A stretch of DNA of 64,000 nt from Deltaproteobacteria bacterium (GTDB lineage Bacteria; Desulfobacterota; Desulfomonilia; UBA1062), in contig WFSG01000041.1 in NCBI GenBank assembly GCA_015486075.1, positions 95,396-159,395 on the forward strand. Direction: 5' to 3'. The notes under the pieces are model-generated. The model had not been told where the DNA came from, searched no databases, and worked only from the letters and a program-made list of their open reading frames with translations. Position 1 is the first letter of the stretch; every line of letters begins with the position of its first letter. The position numbers and the translations under genes are program-made. Of the stretch, positions 8,715 through 17,210 are shown one piece after another.

Positions 8715-9640
8715 GGCTTGTATTCTTGGGTACACCTGACTTTGCCGTACCCAGTCTTAATGCCCTCATTGATTCAGGGCATGATGTGATCCTTGTCATA
8801 ACACAGCCCGACAGGCCACGTGGAAGGGGGAAAAAACGCCTTGGCCCTCCGGTGAAGCAGGAGGCCCTAAAAAAGGCCATACCTGTTGTCCAGCCTGAGA
8901 GAATAAGGGAGATGGAGATTTATGATAGGCTCACAGGGATAAAGCCAGATGCCGTGGTAGTGGTCGCATACGGTCAAATTATACCTGAAGACATGCTTTT
9001 AATACCAAGGTATGGATTTATAAACGTGCATGCCTCCCTGTTACCCCTTTACAGGGGAGCTGCTCCTATAAACAGGGCGATAATGGATGGTATAGATGTG
9101 ACGGGCGTGAGTATTATGAAACTAGATGCTGGCCTTGATACTGGGCCTGTATACATGCAGGCGAAAGAGAGAATACTTAGTACAGATGATGCTATAAGCC
9201 TTGGTAAGAGGCTTGCAGTCCTGGGTGCAGAGAAGCTAGTAGAGATTATTGACCTGATAGAGCGTGGCAAGATTAGGGCTGTACCGCAGGATCATGAAAG
9301 GGCTACGTATGCCCCCATGCTCAAGAAGGAAGAGGGATTAATAGATTGGTCTATGGATGTTGTCACCATATTTAACAGGATAAGAGGCCTTGTACCATGG
9401 CCATGTGCGTATACCTACATGGACTCCAGATTACTCAAGATCTGGAAGGCAACGTTCGTAAAGGAAGACCACCTGCAGGAGCATGGCATGCTTATAAAGG
9501 ATGGTAAGGGCATTAAGGTGGCTTGCAAGGGTGGATTTATAATACCACAAAAGGTACAGCTCGAGGGAAAAAAGATAATGGATAGCCAGGCCTTTGCCTG
9601 TGGTCTTAAAAGATCGAATGTGCTATTGGGAGGTAGATAA
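8711..9640 (+). CDS. fmt: methionyl-tRNA formyltransferase
   Basis: A 309-residue formyltransferase that formylates initiator Met-tRNA with 10-formyl-tetrahydrofolate. It has FLGTPDFAVPSL at the N-terminus and the catalytic region NVHASLLPLYRGAAPI, followed by LDAGLDTGPV. Length is normal. The ATGA overlap with def shows translational coupling of the formylation/deformylation pair. Confidence 0.95.
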   Translation: MRLVFLGTPDFAVPSLNALIDSGHDVILVITQPDRPRGRGKKRLGPPVKQEALKKAIPVVQPERIREMEIYDRLTGIKPDAVVVVAYGQIIPEDMLLIPRYGFINVHASLLPLYRGAAPINRAIMDGIDVTGVSIMKLDAGLDTGPVYMQAKERILSTDDAISLGKRLAVLGAEKLVEIIDLIERGKIRAVPQDHERATYAPMLKKEEGLIDWSMDVVTIFNRIRGLVPWPCAYTYMDSRLLKIWKATFVKEDHLQEHGMLIKDGKGIKVACKGGFIIPQKVQLEGKKIMDSQAFACGLKRSNVLLGGR

Positions 9641-9682
9641 ATATCCACTTGTTAAGGATGCTCTGAGGAGAGAGGTTAACTG

Positions 9683-10339
9683 ATGATTATTGCTCCTTCA
9701 ATACTGTCAGCTGATTTTTCCCGTCTCGGTGACGAGGTGAAAAAGGTGGTCTCAGCAGGTGCAGAGTGGATTCACCTTGATGTAATGGACGGGGTATTCG
9801 TGCCCAACATAACCATAGGGCCTGTGGTGATAAAGGGTGTAAGGGATACAACAGATGCCTTCTTGGACTGTCACCTAATGATTGCATCTCCAGAACAGTA
9901 CATCAATGCATTTGCAGATGTAGGGGTGGATGGTATTACCATACATGCAGAGGCTACTAGTCATCTTCACAGGGCACTTTCCATGATAAAAGAAAGGGGT
10001 CTTAAGGCAGGGGTGGCACTTAACCCATCTACACCACTTGACGTTGTTGAATATTGCTTGGATATAATGGACTTGTTATTGATAATGAGTGTTAATCCTG
10101 GTTTTGGAGGACAGAGGTTTATTGAGTCTGTCTTGCCAAAGATTATAAGGGCAAAGGCAATGTTAACTGGCCGCGACATATTAATACAGGTGGACGGGGG
10201 GGTTGATAAGGATAATATAAAGCGGCTGTATGACGCCGGTGTTGATGTGTTTGTTGCAGGTTCAAGCGTGTTCAAGAGCCAAAACCCTGCAAAAACAGTA
10301 CAGGAGATGTTGATACTTGCCACATCCGAAGAATGTTAA
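9683..10339 (+). CDS. rpe: ribulose-phosphate 3-epimerase
   Basis: A 218-residue TIM-barrel epimerase interconverting ribulose-5-P and xylulose-5-P in the pentose phosphate pathway. Motifs: IAPSILSADFSRLG, HLDVMDGVFVPN, DCHLMI, MSVNPGFGGQ and VDGGV, which provide the metal ligands and catalytic Asp pair. A GAGGAGAGAGG ribosome site precedes ATG 9683. The next gene starts 23 bp before its stop. Confidence 0.95.
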   Translation: MIIAPSILSADFSRLGDEVKKVVSAGAEWIHLDVMDGVFVPNITIGPVVIKGVRDTTDAFLDCHLMIASPEQYINAFADVGVDGITIHAEATSHLHRALSMIKERGLKAGVALNPSTPLDVVEYCLDIMDLLLIMSVNPGFGGQRFIESVLPKIIRAKAMLTGRDILIQVDGGVDKDNIKRLYDAGVDVFVAGSSVFKSQNPAKTVQEMLILATSEEC

Positions 10340-11951
10340 GCTGATTGCCCTGATTCTGGGCGCGATTGTTTACCTTGCTGGTTGTTCTCACATCTCAGGT
10401 GATATGGTCCATGCAAGGAACACGAACAAACATGCACCTAAGAATCCTTACTACTACTTTGTCAGTGCTAGGTATGCTCAGGATAACGGGAATCTCAAGG
10501 AAGCATTGGATCTTTACTCCCACGTCGATGATCCCTATTCATGGCTTGCCGAGGCTAGAATATACTATGTGATCGGTGATACTGACAAGGCATTATACCT
10601 AGTGAAACGTGTGATAAGCAAAGGCATGTACATGTGTGATGCCCTTGAGCTGAGGGCAGAGATACATGCTAGCAACAGCCAGTGGGATGAAGCCATTGAA
10701 GATGCAAGCAAGCTCTTTGAGAGACATCCAGATAACAGGAGATATGGGCTCTTTCTTGCAGATTTAGAGATGTGCGTATCGCATTTCAAGGATGCAAGAA
10801 AGATACTGGCAAAGTTGCTTAACACCTACAGTGATGATCCCGGAATTTTGTACATGCTTTCAAAGGCCTGCCTGGGTGACAAAGACTTTAAGTGCGCAAT
10901 GCACTCACTAGAAAAGGTGGTGAAATACCAGCCGGATATGGGGCAGGCCTACATGGACCTGGGAAAGGTACAGCAAATACTCGGTGATCTGGATGGAGAG
11001 GAGAAGACCTACAAAGCACTATTGGCAGAACTACCCGGTTCCGCGGCAGGATACATTGCTCTGAGTGACCTTTACATAAGACAAAAAAGGTACGGCGATG
11101 CACTGGATACCTTGAAACAGCTAATGAAGTTAAAACCAAGCAAAGAAGTAAAGGAAAAGGTCATGCTTCTGGAACTCAAGAAGGGTGAATATAATGAGGC
11201 CCTTGATATTCTTAAGGCAAAGAAGCATCCGAATGATAGGGACAGATATTACATGGCTTTTGCGTATGCAGGATTGAAAAGATGGAAAGATGCCTTGATG
11301 GTGCTTCCAGAGACCTCAAGTGACACAGGGTTTAAATGCGATTTGGTTTTGCTCAGGTCAAGCATCCTTGAGAGTATGGGCAATGTGGATAATGCTATAG
11401 AGGTGCTTGAGGATGCGTGGGATGTGGATACTTCATGCAAGGAGATTGGCTACAAGTTGGCAAACCTGATGGAATCACACGGGAAATGTAATAAGGGTAT
11501 CAAGGTGGCAGAAGAGATACTTAAAAGGTATCCCAAGGATCCCATAGCACTTAACTTTCTGGGCTACGTGTGGGCTGACAAGGGTGTAAGACTAGAGAAA
11601 GCCAGGGAGATGATAAAGACTGCTTTAAACGCGAGGCCTGATGACTGTTTTATAATGGATTCCATGGCGTGGGTGTTGTTCAGGTTGCATAGGTTAAAGA
11701 GTTCCATGCATTACATGAAGATGGCACTGGATAAATGTGGACAGGATCCAGTACTCAATGAACACATGGGAGATATACAATCCGCCATGGGCAGAAAGTC
11801 TAGGGCACTTGACTATTATCTAAAGGCATGGGTGAACAGAGGCAAGTCCAAGCAACCTGGACTACGTATAAAGATAAACAGCTTGCTAGAGAAGCTCAAG
11901 CGTGCTAGGTTTAATGGACAATCCGGTAGTAGGTACTCCCATGAACAATGA
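10317..11951 (+). CDS. TPR-repeat lipoprotein
   Basis: A 544-residue protein with a short lipoprotein signal (LIALILGAIVYLAGC) and then tandem tetratricopeptide repeats over most of its length, for example KEALDLYSHV and GDLDGEEKTYKALL. It starts at TTG 10317 inside the end of rpe, behind AGGAGA. It is probably anchored to a membrane facing the periplasm and acts as a scaffold; no catalytic domain is seen. Its stop overlaps the start of the MlaD-like gene (ATGAACAATGA), which suggests a shared role in envelope lipid transport or assembly. Confidence 0.75.
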   Translation: MPHPKNVKLIALILGAIVYLAGCSHISGDMVHARNTNKHAPKNPYYYFVSARYAQDNGNLKEALDLYSHVDDPYSWLAEARIYYVIGDTDKALYLVKRVISKGMYMCDALELRAEIHASNSQWDEAIEDASKLFERHPDNRRYGLFLADLEMCVSHFKDARKILAKLLNTYSDDPGILYMLSKACLGDKDFKCAMHSLEKVVKYQPDMGQAYMDLGKVQQILGDLDGEEKTYKALLAELPGSAAGYIALSDLYIRQKRYGDALDTLKQLMKLKPSKEVKEKVMLLELKKGEYNEALDILKAKKHPNDRDRYYMAFAYAGLKRWKDALMVLPETSSDTGFKCDLVLLRSSILESMGNVDNAIEVLEDAWDVDTSCKEIGYKLANLMESHGKCNKGIKVAEEILKRYPKDPIALNFLGYVWADKGVRLEKAREMIKTALNARPDDCFIMDSMAWVLFRLHRLKSSMHYMKMALDKCGQDPVLNEHMGDIQSAMGRKSRALDYYLKAWVNRGKSKQPGLRIKINSLLEKLKRARFNGQSGSRYSHEQ

Positions 11952-12978
11952 AACGCGTGTAGGAATATTCGTATTTATAGTCATCGTTATATTTATAATA
12001 CTATCCGTGAAGATAGGAGAACTTGGCTTTCACAAGAACAAGACATACCCCATAACCATGGTATTCTCAACCGTGGAGGGTCTGCGTCCTGGTGCTCCTC
12101 TGGAGGTTGCAGGTGTAAAGGTCGGGAGCGTCAAGGGTATTGCCCTTAACAGGGATTATTCCGCTGTTGTAACGGCCGATATTTATAGGCAAGTGCAGCT
12201 TCCCATAGATACTATTGCTTCCATAGCCACGAGAGGCATAATAGGGGACAAGATTATAATACTTACGCCAGGTATATCAAAAGACATGCTCGGGGTGGGT
12301 GGGAATCTCGCCAGGACAGAGGTCCCTCCTTCCATAGATTTTCTGCTTACAAAACTGGGTGATATATCTGAAAACCTCTCTGAACTCACTTCAACACTGA
12401 ACAATGCACTAGGCGGAGGGGGTGGCATGTCCAGGCTTGCCACCCTTATGGACAGGTTGAACAACATTGCAGGTGAATTATCTAGTTTGTTATCTGAAAA
12501 CGAGGGCAACCTGTCGTCTATAGCAGTAAACTTGAAAGGTGTTACTGCCAACGTAAACGAGATAACAACCGATCTAAGGGGGGTTGGCCAGAGGATAAAC
12601 TCCATTGTAGAAAATATTGAATTAGGAAAGGGTACGCTGGGTAGGCTAGTGACCGACGATACCCTTTACCTCTCGCTCAGGGACACGGCAGAAAACCTGA
12701 ATAAGATTAGCGCTAGGCTGGAGCAAAGTAAGAATCTAAACCTCCTACTATCCGATGATACGCTGTACTACAACCTTGTTTCCATAACCGAAAACCTTAA
12801 GCTCATAAGTCAGGACATAGCTGAGGGAAAGGGAACATTGGGTAGACTCCTGGTAGATGATGAACTGTACAGAGAACTGGGCGATACCCTGCAAAATGCA
12901 AATGAGGCTGCTCAGGGTATAAAGGAACAGACACCAATAACCGTTATGGGCACTGTGCTGGGTACTGTGCTGAAATAG
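11941..12978 (+). CDS. MCE/MlaD-family lipid-binding protein
   Basis: About 345 residues: one N-terminal transmembrane helix (VGIFVFIVIVIFIIL), one MCE domain (about residues 35-115, with GLRPGAPLEVAGVKVG and TRGIIGDK), then a long helical tail with heptad and Gly-rich segments (GLGRLVTDDTLY-like units repeated three times). MlaD-type proteins form hexameric periplasmic rings carrying phospholipids between membranes. No mlaE or mlaF ABC subunits lie beside it. The start is moved from 11902 in the ORF track to ATG 11941, where MNNETRVGIF begins. Confidence 0.85.
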   Translation: MNNETRVGIFVFIVIVIFIILSVKIGELGFHKNKTYPITMVFSTVEGLRPGAPLEVAGVKVGSVKGIALNRDYSAVVTADIYRQVQLPIDTIASIATRGIIGDKIIILTPGISKDMLGVGGNLARTEVPPSIDFLLTKLGDISENLSELTSTLNNALGGGGGMSRLATLMDRLNNIAGELSSLLSENEGNLSSIAVNLKGVTANVNEITTDLRGVGQRINSIVENIELGKGTLGRLVTDDTLYLSLRDTAENLNKISARLEQSKNLNLLLSDDTLYYNLVSITENLKLISQDIAEGKGTLGRLLVDDELYRELGDTLQNANEAAQGIKEQTPITVMGTVLGTVLK

Positions 12979-12984
12979 TGCCGG

Positions 12985-14253
12985 ATGCGTTGGGTTTATG
13001 AACACCTGTTAAGCCTTCTTCCAGTATTTCTTGCGTTGTTCTTCTTTACTGTAGATGCTCATAGTTACGAGTTCAACCTAGCGCCTGGCTTGTATTACAG
13101 GTCTGATAATAACGGCACAGAAATCAAGGTACTAGGTCCATTGCTGGAGCTCACATCCGATCACCTGGCGATAAGGCCTCTTCTTTACAAGGATAATGAA
13201 CACATGGACTTTCTTTATCCCCTTGGTAAGTACGGTAACAAGGGTACGAGGTTCTCTCCACTCTTCTCCTATTACAAGTCTGGTAAAATTTATTCTTTTA
13301 ACCTGTTCCCATTTTTTTGTGGTAACAACGGCAAGAGGTCGTACCATGGTCTTTTCCCCGTGTACGGTAGCCTTTATGATCGTTTTGGTTTCAGGGAAGC
13401 AAGGTTTGTTCTATGGCCACTTTACTCGAGGACAGTAAGAGATAAAGACGTAGTCACGTATTCAATACTTTGGCCCGTATTTACGTACTCAAGGGACCGT
13501 GAATTCAAGATATTCCCCATATATGGTATGGAGAAAAGCCCGAAGAGGTCCTACATGTATATGCTTTGGCCATTGTTTCATGTCAGGAAGACACCTGGTA
13601 GCAGCATGCACGCATTTCTTCCTCTGTTCATGCTTGATAGGGGGGCTTACCACATGAACCTGTCTTTGCTCTGGCCTTTCTTTACCTACAACAGCGACTA
13701 TCGATTTGACCACAGGAGTATTGAGTGTCCATGGCCCATATTGAGGTTTGCATCGGGAGGATACAGGGAGATAAGGATTTTCCCCTTTTACTGGGTAAAG
13801 CAGCAGGGCTTTAAGAAGAGAGTAAGTGTATTATGGCCATTGTATCAATACAAGACCAATGGAGTAGACATAACCCAGAGGAGATACTTGCTCCTGTCGA
13901 GTGATACTGTAGAGATAAAAAAACAAGGTAATGCTGTTCGTACCATCCATGCATGGCCCATACTTTACAGGAGAAGCAAGGGCAGGTCCGTTGACTGGCA
14001 TTTCCCCGATATCATTCCCTTTACGGGCAAGTGCTACAGAGAGAACATCGAGCCAATCCTTACGCTTGTTAGTTCATCTAGCAGGAAAGATTCTTACACA
14101 CTGGACATACTATGGCATACATTGTACTTCAGGAGAAAAGGCACCTTTAGGAGATTTTCCGTATCATTACTGTTTTCATATGAGTGGGATAGATCCTACA
14201 GTAGACTGGGATTCTTGTGTGATCTTCTGAGGGTAAATCTCAATCACCCATAA
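12985..14253 (+). CDS. LWPLF-repeat, probable beta-rich envelope protein, function unknown
   Basis: A 422-residue protein with a signal peptide (LLSLLPVFLALFFF, then VDAHS) and about ten degenerate repeats built around (V/I/L)LWPLF or FPLF with alternating aromatic and charged residues, such as FVLWPLYSR, SILWPVFTY and MLWPLFHV. Alternating hydrophobic and polar strands ending in aromatic residues suit an outer-membrane barrel or beta-solenoid. I do not recognise a named family. It begins 6 bp after the MlaD-like gene, so a role in envelope lipid handling is a reasonable inference. Confidence 0.6.
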   Translation: MRWVYEHLLSLLPVFLALFFFTVDAHSYEFNLAPGLYYRSDNNGTEIKVLGPLLELTSDHLAIRPLLYKDNEHMDFLYPLGKYGNKGTRFSPLFSYYKSGKIYSFNLFPFFCGNNGKRSYHGLFPVYGSLYDRFGFREARFVLWPLYSRTVRDKDVVTYSILWPVFTYSRDREFKIFPIYGMEKSPKRSYMYMLWPLFHVRKTPGSSMHAFLPLFMLDRGAYHMNLSLLWPFFTYNSDYRFDHRSIECPWPILRFASGGYREIRIFPFYWVKQQGFKKRVSVLWPLYQYKTNGVDITQRRYLLLSSDTVEIKKQGNAVRTIHAWPILYRRSKGRSVDWHFPDIIPFTGKCYRENIEPILTLVSSSSRKDSYTLDILWHTLYFRRKGTFRRFSVSLLFSYEWDRSYSRLGFLCDLLRVNLNHP

Positions 14254-14344
14254 GCTTAAGGAAACAAGCGACTGTGGCGCTAAAGACTGCAGCTTATGCT
14301 GTCCAGGTACACGAGATGTTTAGATAAAGACCCATACATTTTTT

Positions 14345-14373
14345 TTGACAACATACGATTTTGGCTGTATAAT
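14345..14373 (+). promoter_or_regulatory. perfect consensus sigma70 promoter
   Basis: TTGACA, exactly 17 bp, TATAAT. It lies in the gap between two convergent coding regions and points at the hairpin that begins at 14378, not at any plus-strand protein gene. Confidence 0.75.
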
Positions 14374-14377
14374 AAGA

Positions 14378-14444
14378 GCCTTGGGTCCGCACCAAAAGTA
14401 AGGGCCTATGGGGTTTGGCTCACTTAGGTAAAGGGACCCAAGGC
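14378..14444 (+). ncRNA. candidate small structured RNA
   Basis: Starting about five bases after a perfect -10 box, GCCTTGGGTCC pairs over 11 perfect base pairs with GGACCCAAGGC (14434-14444). Inside, AAGT/ACTT (4 bp) and GGGCC/GGCTC (5 bp with one G-U) extend the helix to a 10-base loop, with asymmetric internal loops. There is no open frame. The 3' end is unclear: an ATGAAA/TTTCAT stem near 14488-14513 followed by a T-rich stretch could be the terminator, giving roughly 140 nt. It does not match what I know of SRP RNA, 6S RNA, tmRNA or RNase P. Nothing else is recognised in the rest of the 14254-14601 gap. Confidence 0.5.
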
Positions 14445-14601
14445 CTACTAATATGTTAACGTTAGCCTATTATAAGTCAAGTTGCGAAATGAAATTTTTA
14501 ACTAACTTTTCATCTTTGTTTGTGATTTTCTTTCATGTCAATATGAGGCGAAAAAACTAAAGTATAGTGTGAATCCTTAACCGTATTAAAGACTTTATGT
14601 T

Positions 14602-14988
14602 CTATATAATTTTACTTATGTCAGTGGGGCCATGCATGTAAAACAGGTGGCTTATACACTTACAATCAGAGCATCCAAAGCCAGGGACAGGCCTTGTAGC
14701 ATTTATTCTGTGTAGCTTCCTGGCAGTTTCGCACTCCCCTCCAGTAGTAAGGTAGATGGAACTCACTTCACAGTCTGTCTCCTTAAGTAAATAATCTATG
14801 TGCCAGTGAATCCTTTTGTCCCTTCTTAGGTGCCTTTGTATTCTTTTGAACATATTCAGCTTAGCAGAGCCAACGTAAAGGTATACGCCTTTCTTGAAAT
14901 CTATAGTCCCAAGTGCACCTATGGAGATAGTGCTGTTGCATGATTTCGTGATCTCGAGCACATAGGTTGAGCTTTTCAGTATATGCAT
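14602..14988 (-). CDS. GIY-YIG-like nuclease domain protein (DUF123)
   Basis: A 128-residue protein with the DUF123/GIY-YIG-like fold: GVYLYVGSAKLNMFKRIQRHL matches the GIY-YIG-type core, followed by a basic HWHIDYLL segment and a Cys-rich end (GFGCSDCKC) typical of this family. In archaea and some bacteria the domain is found fused to endonuclease III or alone; a DNA repair nuclease is plausible. It overlaps the end of radC by 13 bp and is probably coexpressed with it. Confidence 0.75.
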   Translation of the reverse strand: MHILKSSTYVLEITKSCNSTISIGALGTIDFKKGVYLYVGSAKLNMFKRIQRHLRRDKRIHWHIDYLLKETDCEVSSIYLTTGGECETARKLHRINATRPVPGFGCSDCKCISHLFYMHGPTDISKII

Positions 14989-15671
14989 CTGTTTTCCCTA
15001 ATACTGTAAACCCCTTGGTTTGTCACAATCAGGTGGTCGTGGATAGTGATCCCCAAGGGTAACGCAATCCCCCTAAGCCTTTCAGTAAGATTCAGATCAT
15101 CCTGGGATGCCATTAATGTACCTGAGGGGTGGTTATGGACCAGTATAATGCCAGAGGCATTGTTGGAAAGGGCATACCTTATTACCTCGCGAGGATATAC
15201 ATGGGCATGGTCCGTGGTTCCAGTTGTTATGATATCCTTACGCAATAGGTGAAGACCTGCATCAAGGCATACAACCATGAAGCACTCCTTCTTGGTATTA
15301 CCAATCTCTGTCTTTATATAGTCATATAACCTTTCCGGTGTACTAAGTATGGGCACATTGGGTTCAACTGGTTCAAGGTAAGTAAGCATGAATTCCTTGA
15401 CTAGATGAATAAGCGTGCTTGCATATTCTCCTACACCCGCATTTGATTCGAGCTCTTCCATGTCCGTGTCCAGGACGTTTGCAAGTGACCCGTACTTTGC
15501 AAGAATATCCTTTGCCATTGGTTTTACGTCTTTTCTTGGCAGGGCATAGGTAAGAAGAAGTTCCAACATCTCGTAGTCATTTAAACCTTTTCTGCCAGTA
15601 GATCTAAATCTATTTCTCAATCTTTTCCTGTGGCCTGTATAGTGAGGTATTTCCCCGGGCACGAGTATCAT
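14976..15671 (-). CDS. radC: RadC-family JAB domain protein
   Basis: A 231-residue RadC (MPN/JAMM fold). The N-terminal helix-hairpin-helix region covers about residues 20-95 (GLNDYEMLELLLTYALPRKD), and the C-terminal JAB domain carries the metal motif VHNHPSGTLMASQDD. Despite its name, a direct role in repair is not established. The overlap with the GIY-YIG gene and the 12-bp gap from the upstream radical SAM gene place it in the minus-strand operon. Confidence 0.9.
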   Translation of the reverse strand: MILVPGEIPHYTGHRKRLRNRFRSTGRKGLNDYEMLELLLTYALPRKDVKPMAKDILAKYGSLANVLDTDMEELESNAGVGEYASTLIHLVKEFMLTYLEPVEPNVPILSTPERLYDYIKTEIGNTKKECFMVVCLDAGLHLLRKDIITTGTTDHAHVYPREVIRYALSNNASGIILVHNHPSGTLMASQDDLNLTERLRGIALPLGITIHDHLIVTNQGVYSIRENRCIY

Positions 15672-15683
15672 CTCCCCTTAATC

Positions 15684-17210
15684 TCAGTATCCGTAGAAAG
15701 ACCATGGCAAGATCTCTTTAGGATCTCTTTTCCTTAGTGCGTAGTAGTCAGGGTTTCTTGGCCATTGGTTCATAACCTCCCTCCATTCAGAGCTCTCAGT
15801 CTCAGCCATTCTAATTAAAAGATCTAGTACATCCCTGTCACCCCTGGCAAGGAGAGACTGTATGTAAGCCCATTTAGGACCCTCGTAGCCTACGAACACA
15901 TTGTTGATGCCGGACAGACCCTTTGCTATTCTTTTTATGCGTGATCTTGCTTCACGTGGGTCCAGCATGGGCGCTCTCTCAAAAGGCGTATGCGGTTTTG
16001 GTACCATGGTATTTATGCTCACGGTTATCTGGCCTAGTCTCTTGTTTCCCTTGGATACCTTCACGAAGACATGCCTTATCCTCTTTACAAGTTCGACTAT
16101 TGCGTTCACGTGCACTATTTCCTCTCCTGGGAGGCCTACTAGGAAATATAACTTTATATTCTTGATGCCCGAGGACACTAGGTTTTCAACGTCTTCCAGT
16201 ATTGCCTCATCCGTTATTTGTTTACCAACGCTATATCTTAGGTCTTGGGAGCCTGTCTCTGGTGCCAGTGTTACGCCTCTCACCTTGGATGACCTTAAGA
16301 GTTCAATCAGGCCAGGTGATATTCTTCCGACTCTTAAAGAGGGTGGGGCTATCTTCAGTCCCGCCTCCATGATTTTGACATACATGTGGTCTGCCTTTGG
16401 ATGATCGTTAAGGGCTGAACTAACAAGGCCTAGTCTCAACCTCGATTCAAGGGCCTTATCGAAGAGATCTTTCAGGACATCCAGCGGTACAGGTCTGAAG
16501 GGTGAATAAACTGCCCTTGCAGAGCAGAACTTGCATCTCCACGGGCATCCCCTTGCTGTTTCAATCATGAACATGTCACCGAAGACAGTCTTAGATGTTA
16601 TAATTGCCGTGTGGGCAGGTGAATTCAGTGGGTTTGTTACTGATATCAAGGGCCTTGGTCCAACAAAGGAAGTTATAGCGTCACATGAGATCTCGGGATA
16701 TGTGTATGATGGTATGTATACGCCCTTTACCCTTGAGAGTTTTTCTAGGAGTTCGTCCATATTTCCTGAGTCAAAGAAGCTTTTGTATATGCTCTCAGCA
16801 AACCCTTCACCATCACCAAGGAAGAGGATATCCATAGCATTTGCAAGAGGCTCTGGATTGAGTGTGATGGAAGGTCCACCAGCAATGATGATAGGTCCCG
16901 ATTTTCTGTCTGTCCTTTTAACCGGGATCCTGTTGTCTAGTAGGATTTTAATCGCGTTTATCCAGTCAAGCTCATAGGGTATAGAGAAAGCAATTACGTG
17001 GAAGTCTTGAATGGGCCTGGAATGTTCGACTGAACGGGGCACGTCTAGGAAGAACCTCTCGCAAACAATACCCGGGTGTGCATTAAGATCCCTATACACA
17101 GCGTGGAGACCTAGGTTAGACATTCCCACCCAGTAAGTATTAGGGTATACCAAGGCGATATTTAGCTTTCCACCGGGATCCTTACGTATTGCGTTTTTTT
17201 CACTGGGCAT
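15684..17210 (-). CDS. radical SAM protein with B12-binding-like N-terminus
   Basis: About 508 residues. The N-terminal part (LNIALVYPNTYWVGMSNLGL) resembles the cobalamin-binding-type Rossmann domain of the B12/radical SAM group. The radical SAM cluster motif is CPWRCKFC near the middle, within ETARGCPWRCKFCSAR. It looks like the first of the two proteins in the TIGR03960-type family, whose substrate is unknown. The ORF track begins at TTG 17255; ATG 17210 is preferred because it reduces the overlap with ntrX to 11 bp, but the start is uncertain. It is in the lpxC-ntrYX operon. Confidence 0.75.
   Translation of the reverse strand: MPSEKNAIRKDPGGKLNIALVYPNTYWVGMSNLGLHAVYRDLNAHPGIVCERFFLDVPRSVEHSRPIQDFHVIAFSIPYELDWINAIKILLDNRIPVKRTDRKSGPIIIAGGPSITLNPEPLANAMDILFLGDGEGFAESIYKSFFDSGNMDELLEKLSRVKGVYIPSYTYPEISCDAITSFVGPRPLISVTNPLNSPAHTAIITSKTVFGDMFMIETARGCPWRCKFCSARAVYSPFRPVPLDVLKDLFDKALESRLRLGLVSSALNDHPKADHMYVKIMEAGLKIAPPSLRVGRISPGLIELLRSSKVRGVTLAPETGSQDLRYSVGKQITDEAILEDVENLVSSGIKNIKLYFLVGLPGEEIVHVNAIVELVKRIRHVFVKVSKGNKRLGQITVSINTMVPKPHTPFERAPMLDPREARSRIKRIAKGLSGINNVFVGYEGPKWAYIQSLLARGDRDVLDLLIRMAETESSEWREVMNQWPRNPDYYALRKRDPKEILPWSFYGY

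Noticed and set aside
15901-16404. 167-residue plus-strand ORF antisense to the radical SAM gene
   Set aside because: Shadow ORF; the minus strand has the CxxxCxxC motif and family features.
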